From an uncultured Pseudomonadota bacterium (GTDB lineage: Bacteria > Desulfobacterota_B > Binatia > UBA9968), in contig CAMLCX010000088.1 in the NCBI GenBank assembly GCA_946478635.1, positions 1-12,948 of the forward strand: 12,948 nt of DNA. Reading direction: 5' to 3'. This document shows positions 7,259 through 12,948 of this stretch, piece by piece (position 1 is the first letter of the stretch; every line of letters begins with the position of its first letter). The notes under the pieces were generated by a model. It had not been told where the DNA came from and did no database searches. It saw only the letters and a program-made list of their open reading frames with translations. Made by a program: the position numbers and the translations under genes.

Positions 7259-7795
7259 ATGAGAAGTTCAATCGACCAGCGCGTTTCGGCAAAAATTTTT
7301 CGCCGGTTACGGTCGATCCGAAGCCTGACGCTCGCGGGCCTCTGCTTTATCGCCGGCGGCTGCGCAATGGGCGAGTTCGGTTCGGCTACGGATTCCACCC
7401 GCGGACCGATCGTGCAAACCCCGACAAATTTCGAAACCGCGTTGAAACAGAACCAAGCGGCTCTCGCGGCGCGCCAGGGCCCCCCGGACGTGGCCCTGTA
7501 TAACATTGGCATCATCCTGGCCCATCCGTCGAACCCAAAAAGGGATCCGGCGAAAGCGCTGTATTCGTTCAGGACGGTAGTCAGCGATTATCCGCGCAGC
7601 ACTTACGTGGAACAATCAAAAACCTGGATTCAGGTTCTCGACCAGCAGCAGAAAATTGCCGAAGAAAAACGCTCCCTGGCCCGCGAAAAAGAAATGCTTG
7701 TGCAGGAGCGGCAAAAACTCAACTACGCGAATGAAAAATCACAGCAGCTCGACATCGAAATCGAAAAGAGAAGACGCCAGTTGTTAAGTAAATAG
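7259..7795 (+). CDS. Predicted lipoprotein with TPR-like segment and C-terminal coiled coil (QseG/YfhG-like context)
   Basis: The 178-aa product begins with a basic n-region (RRLRSIRS), a hydrophobic stretch and a plausible, somewhat atypical lipobox IAGGC with the lipidated Cys35, so it is probably anchored to a membrane on the periplasmic side. Residues 77-127 (DVALYNIGIILAHP...SFRTVVSDYPRSTYVEQS) look like one or two TPR-type helical repeats of the BamD/YfgC style. Residues 128-175 are a charged, heptad-rich coiled coil. The gene starts 4 nt after the previous stop, with AGGAAAGG about 10 nt upstream. In enterobacteria the lipoprotein QseG follows the sensor kinase QseE and controls it. 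The order here (kinase, sensor, lipoprotein) is reminiscent, but no sigma54-type regulator follows. The assignment rests on architecture and context rather than clear sequence identity. Confidence 0.78.
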   Translation: MRSSIDQRVSAKIFRRLRSIRSLTLAGLCFIAGGCAMGEFGSATDSTRGPIVQTPTNFETALKQNQAALAARQGPPDVALYNIGIILAHPSNPKRDPAKALYSFRTVVSDYPRSTYVEQSKTWIQVLDQQQKIAEEKRSLAREKEMLVQERQKLNYANEKSQQLDIEIEKRRRQLLSK

Positions 7796-7818
7796 CGCTG
7801 CCAAGTGGAATCGGCAAT

Positions 7819-7847
7819 GGAGAACCGGACTCCCTATCCGGCTCTCC
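7819..7847. terminator. Possible bidirectional terminator hairpin between convergent genes
   Basis: The arms 7819-7829 (GGAGAACCGGA) and 7837-7847 (TCCGGCTCTCC) pair at 10 of 11 positions around a 7-nt loop. The element sits between the lipoprotein gene and the oppositely oriented thiamine-diphosphate enzyme, where a transcription stop is expected. There is no U-run on either side, so it is not a classical rho-independent terminator. A structure that blocks RNA decay is an alternative. Confidence 0.4.
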
Positions 7848-7927
7848 AGCGGCGCCGCCATTCACCACGATTGCCCCTTCGCGCTAGAGGATCAAGCGCA
7901 GTCCTTCTTGTGCCAATGCTGGCAAAT

Positions 7928-9727
7928 TTAGCGCGGTTGAGTGATCACATCCACCACCGCCGGTTTGCCGCTCTCGACGATTGCGATCGCCTTATCCAAC
8001 GTCGGTCCCAGCTGATCGGGCTCGGTAATCGGCCCGAAGCCGTCCACATGCAAAGCGCGCGCGATGGTCGCCAGATCCGGCGCGGGATCTTCGATGCGAA
8101 TGCCAATGCCCTTATTTTCCACCGGACGCTGGCGCGCCCGCGCCATGCGCTCCTGATGCTCTTCATCGTTGTAGTAGGAACGGTTGTTGAGCACGACCAC
8201 CAATAGTGGAATCTGGTATTTTGCAGCCGTCCAGAGCGCATTCGACGTCATCAGGAAATCGCCGTCGCCCAGTATGCTGACGCACAGCCTGCCGCTTTCT
8301 TTGAAACCCAAAGCCGAGCCTATCGATGAAGGCAGGCCGTAACCCACGCCCCCGCCGCGCCCGCCGCCCATGCCGTGCGCCGGCTCCGTAACTTCGATCA
8401 CTTCGCGCCAGCGCCGCCCGTGCGACGACACCAGTGCCCACGATTTACCCTGCACGCGTTTGTTGATCTCGCCGAAGAAACGCGCCTGGGAGATCGGTTT
8501 TTCATTCCAGGTTTTCTCGACCCACTCCTGGCTCTTTTTCCGCGTCTCACGGTAGATCGTTTCAACTTTGCCTCGCCGTTCTTGGACCTGCCTGGCTGAA
8601 TCTTTATTGGCGCTCAAACGTTCGCGCACTTGCTCGAGTAATTGCGGCAGCACGACGGCATTATCCGCCGCCATCGGAACATGCACCGGCAGGAGCCACA
8701 TGTTGTCGCTCACCCAGCTCTGCCGTTCGAGGTCGAGCAACGTGATGTGAATCACCTTACAGCTCGGCGCAATGATCGGCGCAAAATTGCCGCGCTCACG
8801 AACCGATGGACCAAGCGGCACCCCCAGGCTCGGAACGTCCAGGGCCAATACGACATCGGCGCCCCTGAGCGCTTCCTCGCGGGCGTTGGTGAGATTGAGC
8901 GGGTGCGTGCTCGGAAAGGCAAATCGGCCATCGGAATCGACGACCGGCGCGCCCAATGCTTCAGCCAAATCCAACAGCGGCGGAAGCGCCTTGGGATTGC
9001 GCCCGACTTCACCGGCGACAATCACCGGCCACTGCGCCTCGACCAGCAATCGCGACGCATTGCGCAGCGCCTCGGGATTGGCTCCCGGTCCCGGAGGCGG
9101 ACGGAACAATTGCGCGTGCGGCACGACCATCGGCTTGTCGATCTTCGCCTCCTGCACGTCGCTATCGAGACAAATGTAAACTGGCCCTTTCGGCTCGGTC
9201 ATAGCGATCCGATAGGCTTTCAGAAAAGATTCCGCGACGGCGTCCACCGTATTCGGTTGGTCATCAAATTTCACATACTCCCGCACCGCCAAACCCTGCA
9301 CGTTCGCCGTGTGAACCCAATCCGTCGAGCGACGGTTGGTCGTATCCTGCGGCCCGCCGCCGCCAAGATTGAGGATCGGCGTGCGATCGCACCAGGCGTT
9401 GAAGATCGCCATGCTCGCATGCTGCAGGCCGACGATATCGTGAAGGCCCGTCGCCATGATCTCACCGGTAGCGCGAGCGTAACCGTTGGCGATCGCGACG
9501 GCGATTTCTTCATGCGTGCACATGATCATCTGCGGGCCCTTCTCCGACTCGAAGTTCACCAGCGAATCGTGGAAACCTCGATAACTCGCGCCGGGATTGA
9601 GCGCAATATATTTGATCCCCAACTCCCGCAGCACCTCGGCCATCAAGTCCGAACCATACTGCGCGTTGCTTTTCCGCCCAATCCCTGCCGCCCAAATTTC
9701 CCCACCGCCTTTAGGTGCCTCTGCCAT
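7928..9727 (-). CDS. Thiamine-diphosphate-dependent enzyme, acetolactate synthase/benzoylformate decarboxylase superfamily
   Basis: The 599-aa product has the three-domain layout of ThDP-dependent decarboxylases and synthases. The N-terminal Pyr domain (about 20-185) carries the catalytic glutamate Glu73 in THEEIAVAIANGYARATG. A central nucleotide-fold-like domain spans about 220-360. The C-terminal PP domain (about 430-590) has the ThDP/Mg motif GDGDF (487-491) ending in NN (514-515), the canonical spacing. Before it is a glycine-rich stretch (HGMGGGRGGG). GGAGG lies 5 nt before the ATG at 9727. Substrate specificity cannot be inferred; possible roles include a 2-oxoacid decarboxylase, a carboligase or an ALS-like paralogue, and no ilvN-type small subunit is adjacent. 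It follows the epimerase gene on the same strand after 145 bp containing a large hairpin, so partial co-transcription is plausible. Confidence 0.92.
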   Translation of the reverse strand: MAEAPKGGGEIWAAGIGRKSNAQYGSDLMAEVLRELGIKYIALNPGASYRGFHDSLVNFESEKGPQMIMCTHEEIAVAIANGYARATGEIMATGLHDIVGLQHASMAIFNAWCDRTPILNLGGGGPQDTTNRRSTDWVHTANVQGLAVREYVKFDDQPNTVDAVAESFLKAYRIAMTEPKGPVYICLDSDVQEAKIDKPMVVPHAQLFRPPPGPGANPEALRNASRLLVEAQWPVIVAGEVGRNPKALPPLLDLAEALGAPVVDSDGRFAFPSTHPLNLTNAREEALRGADVVLALDVPSLGVPLGPSVRERGNFAPIIAPSCKVIHITLLDLERQSWVSDNMWLLPVHVPMAADNAVVLPQLLEQVRERLSANKDSARQVQERRGKVETIYRETRKKSQEWVEKTWNEKPISQARFFGEINKRVQGKSWALVSSHGRRWREVIEVTEPAHGMGGGRGGGVGYGLPSSIGSALGFKESGRLCVSILGDGDFLMTSNALWTAAKYQIPLLVVVLNNRSYYNDEEHQERMARARQRPVENKGIGIRIEDPAPDLATIARALHVDGFGPITEPDQLGPTLDKAIAIVESGKPAVVDVITQPR

Positions 9728-9779
9728 ATTTCCTCCGTTATGTAATCGCGAATTTACCAGTGTTACCGAAACTGATTTT

Positions 9780-9860
9780 TCACCACGAAGGACACGAAGA
9801 GCACGAAGTTCGGAGCAATATATTTCCGAACCCTTCGTGTCCTTCGTGCCTTCGTGGTGA
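9780..9860. repeat. 81-bp imperfect hairpin of CACGAAG units (REP-like intergenic element)
   Basis: The left arm (9780-9814) contains three 9-nt phased units, CACGAAGGA, CACGAAGAG and CACGAAGTT. The right arm (9825-9860) is its near-perfect reverse complement, differing only by small indels, around an AT-rich loop (GCAATATATT). Each arm ends symmetrically with TCACCACGAAGG or its complement. The element lies between the epimerase stop and the start of the thiamine-diphosphate gene. It could stabilise or terminate the upstream message, or be a dispersed repetitive palindrome. My recollection is that similar CACGAAGGA palindromes are scattered between genes in many environmental genomes; this was not checked. 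Confidence 0.8.
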
Positions 9861-9872
9861 GTCGTCTTTATC

Positions 9873-10838
9873 CTATCTGCCCAGCCGATCTAATGTCGCG
9901 ACGTAATCACGCACGCCGCGATCGACATCGAAAGCCGGCTCATAGCCGATATTTCGCTCCGCCGCGGAAATGTCGAATACGCAATAACTCTGCTTGCTCC
10001 TGCCCAATTTGCTCGGCCCCGGGCCGAGATGGATCTTGTGATTGGGAAACAGCTTTGCCGCAGCTTCTAAAAAATCTCTCGGCGTCGAAGCCTTACCCGT
10101 GCCGATATTGAAAGTCCATTCCTTTGGCGCCGGCGCTTTTACGGCAAGAAAAACGGCGCGCGCCACGTCGCCCACATAAACCGCGTCGTTGAGCTGGTCG
10201 CCGCCTTGCGGGATGTCCCAACTATCGCCGCTGCGCGCCTTCTCGATCAATTGTCCATAAAATGACAGCGGGCCGTGGCGCGCCTCTTTACCGGGACCGT
10301 AGATGGAAACGAACCGCAGCGCGATGAACTCGATACCGTAGGTCTCCCGATAGTACCGCCCAAGCTCTTCGCAGCAAACTTTGATCGAACCGTACAGATC
10401 TGCCGGAGCCTTCGGATAATTCTCGCACACGGGCTTGCATGTCGGCGGCGCGTATTCGCCGTTGATTTCCCCGTATGCCGCCTTCGAGCTGGTAAAAACC
10501 ACCCGCTTGATATTTTTCGCCCGCGCGACTTCCAATACATTGATCGTGCCGTCGGCGCCGACTTTGATGGCGAGCCGCGGGTTGGCCTCGGCCGGTTCCG
10601 GCATCAATGCCGCGAGATGCGCGATGTGCGTCACACGATGATCATCGACGGCCTTCTCCAACGTTCCCGACTCGCAGATGTCGCCGATGACGATATCGAC
10701 CTGGTCCTTGATGTCGCCCATCAAAGTCAGATCCAGGCGATTGTCCATAAGGACCGGACGCAGTCCGTCTTTCACCATCAGTCGCGCGGTAACGGCGCCA
10801 TTGACGCCCAAGCCGCCGGTAATCAGCACTTTCATCAT
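9873..10838 (-). CDS. NAD-dependent epimerase/dehydratase-type enzyme (extended SDR)
   Basis: The 321-aa protein is an extended short-chain dehydrogenase/reductase, the group containing UDP-sugar epimerases, nucleotide-sugar dehydratases and related dehydrogenases. It shows the Rossmann motif TGGLGVNG (residues 7-14), an acidic residue after the second strand (Asp32, favouring NAD over NADP), the catalytic serine region FTSSKAAYG (115-123) and the YxxxK pair Tyr149/Lys153. RFVSIYGPG, the FNIGTG segment and the C-terminal substrate domain also fit. AAGGAG lies 3 nt before the first ATG but 6 nt before the second (10835), so translation may start one codon later. It is divergent from the hydrolase gene and precedes the thiamine-diphosphate gene. 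With no sugar-nucleotide or cell-wall genes nearby, a catabolic dehydrogenase or epimerase role is at least as likely as sugar-nucleotide chemistry. Confidence 0.9.
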   Translation of the reverse strand: MMKVLITGGLGVNGAVTARLMVKDGLRPVLMDNRLDLTLMGDIKDQVDIVIGDICESGTLEKAVDDHRVTHIAHLAALMPEPAEANPRLAIKVGADGTINVLEVARAKNIKRVVFTSSKAAYGEINGEYAPPTCKPVCENYPKAPADLYGSIKVCCEELGRYYRETYGIEFIALRFVSIYGPGKEARHGPLSFYGQLIEKARSGDSWDIPQGGDQLNDAVYVGDVARAVFLAVKAPAPKEWTFNIGTGKASTPRDFLEAAAKLFPNHKIHLGPGPSKLGRSKQSYCVFDISAAERNIGYEPAFDVDRGVRDYVATLDRLGR

Positions 10839-10986
10839 CGGCTCCTTCTTTCCAACGCAACGGCAGCGATTCGGTTAGAGAAAGATCTCTCTCGTCCCGG
10901 TGACCGAAACTAGCCAATCACCACCGATGCAAAGATCCTTCTATCCGTTTTTCTGCGCCCTTGTCCAGCGCGCGACGCAATTTCGC

Positions 10987-11034
10987 GTCTCAAGTCTAGC
11001 GTCTTGAGTCAACGCTAGACTCTAGACCCGAGAC
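10987..11034. repeat. Heptamer-phased degenerate repeat with embedded 10-bp inverted repeat
   Basis: AGTCTAGCGT (10993-11002) and ACGCTAGACT (11012-11021) are exact reverse complements around a 9-nt loop, with an outer GTCTC/GAGAC pair (10987-10991 and 11030-11034). Read on the - strand from 11033, the region falls into 7-nt units GTCTCGG, GTCTAGA, GTCTAGC and GTTGACT. It is non-coding and lies 21 bp before the putative hydrolase promoter. It may be an operator dyad or a simple repeat. Confidence 0.6.
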
Positions 11035-11054
11035 CCTAAACTCTTGAGCTGCTG

Positions 11055-11084
11055 TTGACACTGCTTCGCCCGTCTTAGTACAAG
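11055..11084 (+). promoter_or_regulatory. Putative sigma70 promoter of the hydrolase/GST transcript
   Basis: TTGACA (11055-11060) matches the -35 consensus perfectly. TACAAG (11079-11084) matches the -10 consensus at 4 of 6 positions after an 18-nt spacer. The predicted start near 11091 would give a leader of only about 16 nt beginning at the Shine-Dalgarno sequence. That would also exclude the upstream GTG at 11089 as a start codon. The remainder of 10839-11106 holds the heptamer repeat and no recognisable gene. Confidence 0.42.
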
Positions 11085-11106
11085 AATTGTGAGGAGAGTG
11101 AAATCA

Positions 11107-12486
11107 ATGGCCGAATCAATATCTAGTTGGCGCCCGCCCGAATTCATCCCGAGAGACCAGTGCATTAAAGATACCGAGGAAGTTCTCGCCACGCCGGATA
11201 TTCCGATCAAGAGCGCCGAGGATATCTTCCGTATCCAGGTGCTTGGTATGGATTGGGATCTTGGTATGGTGGTCCATGAACCGGTGGACCCAAGCAAAAT
11301 ACCCACCGGCGCCGACGGCAAAAAAGCCGGTTTCTTTTTGCTGCATGGCGGGTCGAGCGACTTCAAAGGCATCGAACGCCACGCAAAAATGCTCGCTGGT
11401 AAATTCGGTTTTCGCGTCATCGCGGGCACGTTTCCGGGAAGATTCTATTTCCCCGACGCAAGCCGCGACTGGCCCGACGATACAATTCATACCGATGGCA
11501 CGGTGCGCACTCCGATCTGGAAACAAGGCGAGTTGATCACGCCGGACCAGTACGAGGTCGTCAAAGATCCGTCCAAGCGCAACCGCTATGGCACGCGCAC
11601 GGTGGCGCGCGCGAAGCCGGAGACGAATTTCTGGTACCGCATGGCCGCCTGGCCCGCCGCATTCGAAGAAGGCATGATCGAGGCTTGCCGGCGCCATTTT
11701 CCCGAGAAGGAGTTTTCCGTTTACGGCCAGGGCCACTCCACCGGAGGGCCCTTCGTCTGCATGTTGTCGCAGCGTATTCCCAACATGGCCGGCGTCTGCG
11801 CCACCGAGAATTCACCCTTCGGATACCTTTGTTGCGAGCGCGACAAATGGGGCGGCGACATGGGAAAAATCTCCGGCTATGAAAAAGTCGAAAAGAAAGG
11901 CAAAGGCCGCACCGACCCCTTCAACGAACTTTATATCCGCACCTGGCGCGATCTGGCCCGCTATCAGGGACCGGAAGCCCTCGGCCAGGAAGGACCGACC
12001 GCGCTGATGCGTTTGCCGGCGATCATGGAAGACATTCTCGATGCCTGGGAAAAAGCCAAGAACCGCCCGCAATTTAAAGCCGAATATATCGTCACTCACG
12101 CCATTACCGACTCGCTGACCGAAGGAGCACGGATAAGCGCAGCCCGGCTGAAAATGAATAAGGAGGAAACCGAAGCACTGGTAAACCGCTTCGTCGGCTA
12201 TACGCGCGAATTGACCGGCCCGACCGCCAAGCCGGTGCCGCCGTTTTTATTCGAGATTTCCAAAGACAGCCGCGATCACAGCCCGGAGGTTTACGCCGAA
12301 GTCATCATGCCCGGCTTCCGCGCCATGAACCCCGCGCCGAAAATCGGCATCACCCGCTTCGGCGCCGGCGTCCATAGCTTTTGGAAAGCCGAAAAGGACC
12401 TGCCCGTGGGCATCGTGCCGTCGGTGATCAAGTCATGGAAGGAAGCCGTGACGGGAGGATATTTTACCGATCAGACGAGAATCTGA
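11107..12486 (+). CDS. Large alpha/beta-hydrolase-fold protein
   Basis: The 459-aa product carries alpha/beta-hydrolase landmarks. These are the oxyanion-hole strand FFLLHGGSS (His80-Gly-Gly), the nucleophile elbow GHSTG with Ser211, and a late histidine in GAGVHSFWKAE (His423) as the probable catalytic base; the acid residue is uncertain. It is longer than a typical hydrolase. There are about 130 residues between the HGG strand and the serine, and over 200 between serine and histidine, implying a large cap or lid. No signal peptide is visible, so it is probably cytosolic. I start at the ATG 11107 because AGGAGA lies 9 nt upstream; the frame opens six codons earlier at a GTG. The GST gene follows 69 bp downstream on the same strand. 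I do not recognise the exact family, so ester, lactone or C-C bond hydrolysis are all possible. Confidence 0.75.
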   Translation: MAESISSWRPPEFIPRDQCIKDTEEVLATPDIPIKSAEDIFRIQVLGMDWDLGMVVHEPVDPSKIPTGADGKKAGFFLLHGGSSDFKGIERHAKMLAGKFGFRVIAGTFPGRFYFPDASRDWPDDTIHTDGTVRTPIWKQGELITPDQYEVVKDPSKRNRYGTRTVARAKPETNFWYRMAAWPAAFEEGMIEACRRHFPEKEFSVYGQGHSTGGPFVCMLSQRIPNMAGVCATENSPFGYLCCERDKWGGDMGKISGYEKVEKKGKGRTDPFNELYIRTWRDLARYQGPEALGQEGPTALMRLPAIMEDILDAWEKAKNRPQFKAEYIVTHAITDSLTEGARISAARLKMNKEETEALVNRFVGYTRELTGPTAKPVPPFLFEISKDSRDHSPEVYAEVIMPGFRAMNPAPKIGITRFGAGVHSFWKAEKDLPVGIVPSVIKSWKEAVTGGYFTDQTRI

Positions 12487-12506
12487 CACAGTCGCTTCGA
12501 TTTGAT

Positions 12507-12533
12507 TTCACCGTATCCGCCTCTGCGGGTGAA
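12507..12533 (+). repeat. Small stem-loop before the GST gene
   Basis: TTCAC (12507-12511) pairs with GTGAA (12529-12533), and CCGC (12517-12520) pairs with GCGG (12525-12528) around CTCT, with a bulge on the left side. It sits in the 69-bp gap between the hydrolase stop and the GST start and may separate translation of the two genes or mark an RNA-processing point. Weak evidence. Confidence 0.3.
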
Positions 12534-12555
12534 CAAACTAATCAGGAGACGCAAA

Positions 12556-12948
12556 ATGGAAATCGCTCTTTACTACGCCCCCAACACCTGCGCGCTCGCT
12601 CCCTATGTCACGCTGACCGAGGCGGGCGCCGAGTTCGAGGTCCGGCCGCTCAATTTCCGCAAGCGGCAGAATTTCTCGCCCGAATACCTGAAAATAAACC
12701 CGAAGCACAAGGTGCCTTCGCTCGTCGTCGACGGCAAAATACTGCACGAGAACGTCGCCATCCATCAATGGGTCCATCGGACCTTCCCCGACGCTAAGAT
12801 CCTGCCCGCAGATCCGTGGGACGAGTTGCAGGCGATATCGCTGCACGGCTGGTGTGCCAGTGGCATTCACCCCTATCTCAGCCGGATCAACAATCCGTCC
12901 AAAGTCTGCGACGGCGCGGCCGACAGTGTCATCAAGTTCGCCACGGAA
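12556..12948 (+). CDS. Glutathione S-transferase-family protein, 3' end cut by the window
   Basis: The first 131 codons are present and the frame is still open at the window edge. The N-terminal thioredoxin-like domain is clear: YYAPNTCALAPYVTL (residues 6-20) with Cys12 at the place of the catalytic cysteine of beta-class bacterial GSTs, PEYLKINPKHKVPSLVVDG (42-60) including the cis-proline KVPSL, and HENVAIHQWV (64-73), the glutathione gamma-glutamyl-binding ExxAI segment. The C-terminal helical domain begins near residue 85 and is incomplete. AGGAG lies 7 nt before the ATG. The gene follows the hydrolase and is likely co-transcribed. Possible roles are conjugation or reductive cleavage of an electrophilic or ether substrate, or redox protection. 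Beta-class identity is inferred from the cysteine motif only. Confidence 0.88.
   Translation, partial: MEIALYYAPNTCALAPYVTLTEAGAEFEVRPLNFRKRQNFSPEYLKINPKHKVPSLVVDGKILHENVAIHQWVHRTFPDAKILPADPWDELQAISLHGWCASGIHPYLSRINNPSKVCDGAADSVIKFATE

Noticed and set aside
8642..9745. Long open frame on the + strand opposite the thiamine-diphosphate enzyme
   Set aside because: It is fully antisense to a gene with intact catalytic motifs, its translation is Arg/His-rich without family motifs, and it has no ribosome-binding site; it reflects codon bias of the real gene.
9780..9860. CRISPR-like reading of the CACGAAG units
   Set aside because: The units are 9 nt with 0-2 nt between them and the arms are palindromic; there are no spacers or cas genes.
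10275..10913. 212-codon + strand frame opposite the epimerase
   Set aside because: It is antisense to a protein with clear Rossmann and YxxxK motifs; its own sequence is low in family signal.

Overview
The window reads as a chromosomal stretch from a moderately GC-rich, Gram-negative-type environmental bacterium. The evidence is a secreted NMT1/SsuA-like binding protein with no transporter beside it, a predicted lipoprotein, a dense set of small-molecule catabolic enzymes, a hybrid-type sensor kinase and short intergenic dyad repeats. The mix recalls uncultured soil or groundwater Deltaproteobacteria-like lineages (Desulfobacterota, Binatota, Rokubacteria), but no marker gene is present and this placement is inference. 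There is no rRNA, tRNA, CRISPR array, phage module or transposase.

Layout. (1) 1-1042: a + strand ABC-type substrate-binding protein whose start region is disturbed by a perfect 11-bp inverted repeat. (2) 1199-1387: a small excisionase-type HTH protein on the - strand. (3) 3674-1624, - strand: a three-gene cluster read as a 63-aa AtzG/GatC-like subunit, an amidase-signature hydrolase and a RidA-family protein. (4) 3675-4026: a 352-bp divergent control region. (5) 4027-7795, + strand: a tight three-gene signalling operon with a full-length membrane histidine kinase (sensor-HAMP-GAF-HisKA-HATPase), a four-helix-bundle membrane sensor that loses family resemblance just after its second membrane helix, and a lipoprotein with a TPR-like segment and a coiled coil. 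(6) 10838-7928, - strand: an NAD-dependent epimerase/dehydratase-type enzyme followed by a thiamine-diphosphate enzyme, separated by an 81-bp hairpin built from CACGAAG units. (7) 10839-11106: a divergent region with a 7-nt-phased degenerate repeat and a plausible sigma70 promoter. (8) 11107-12948, + strand: a large alpha/beta hydrolase and the start of a glutathione S-transferase cut by the window edge.

How the genes may work together. The - strand amidase cluster looks like a self-contained amide or ureide hydrolase with its assembly subunit and an enamine/imine-handling RidA. The epimerase/ThDP pair and the divergent hydrolase/GST pair share one control region and could form a catabolic route for an unidentified organic substrate. 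The signalling operon has no adjacent response regulator. Its second gene looks like a sensor kinase that lost its cytoplasmic catalytic part, which resembles a rearranged QseE/QseG-type locus. The most interesting items are the AtzG-like/amidase/RidA cluster, the truncated sensor and the two repeat elements. I do not see clear evidence of a wholly new system.
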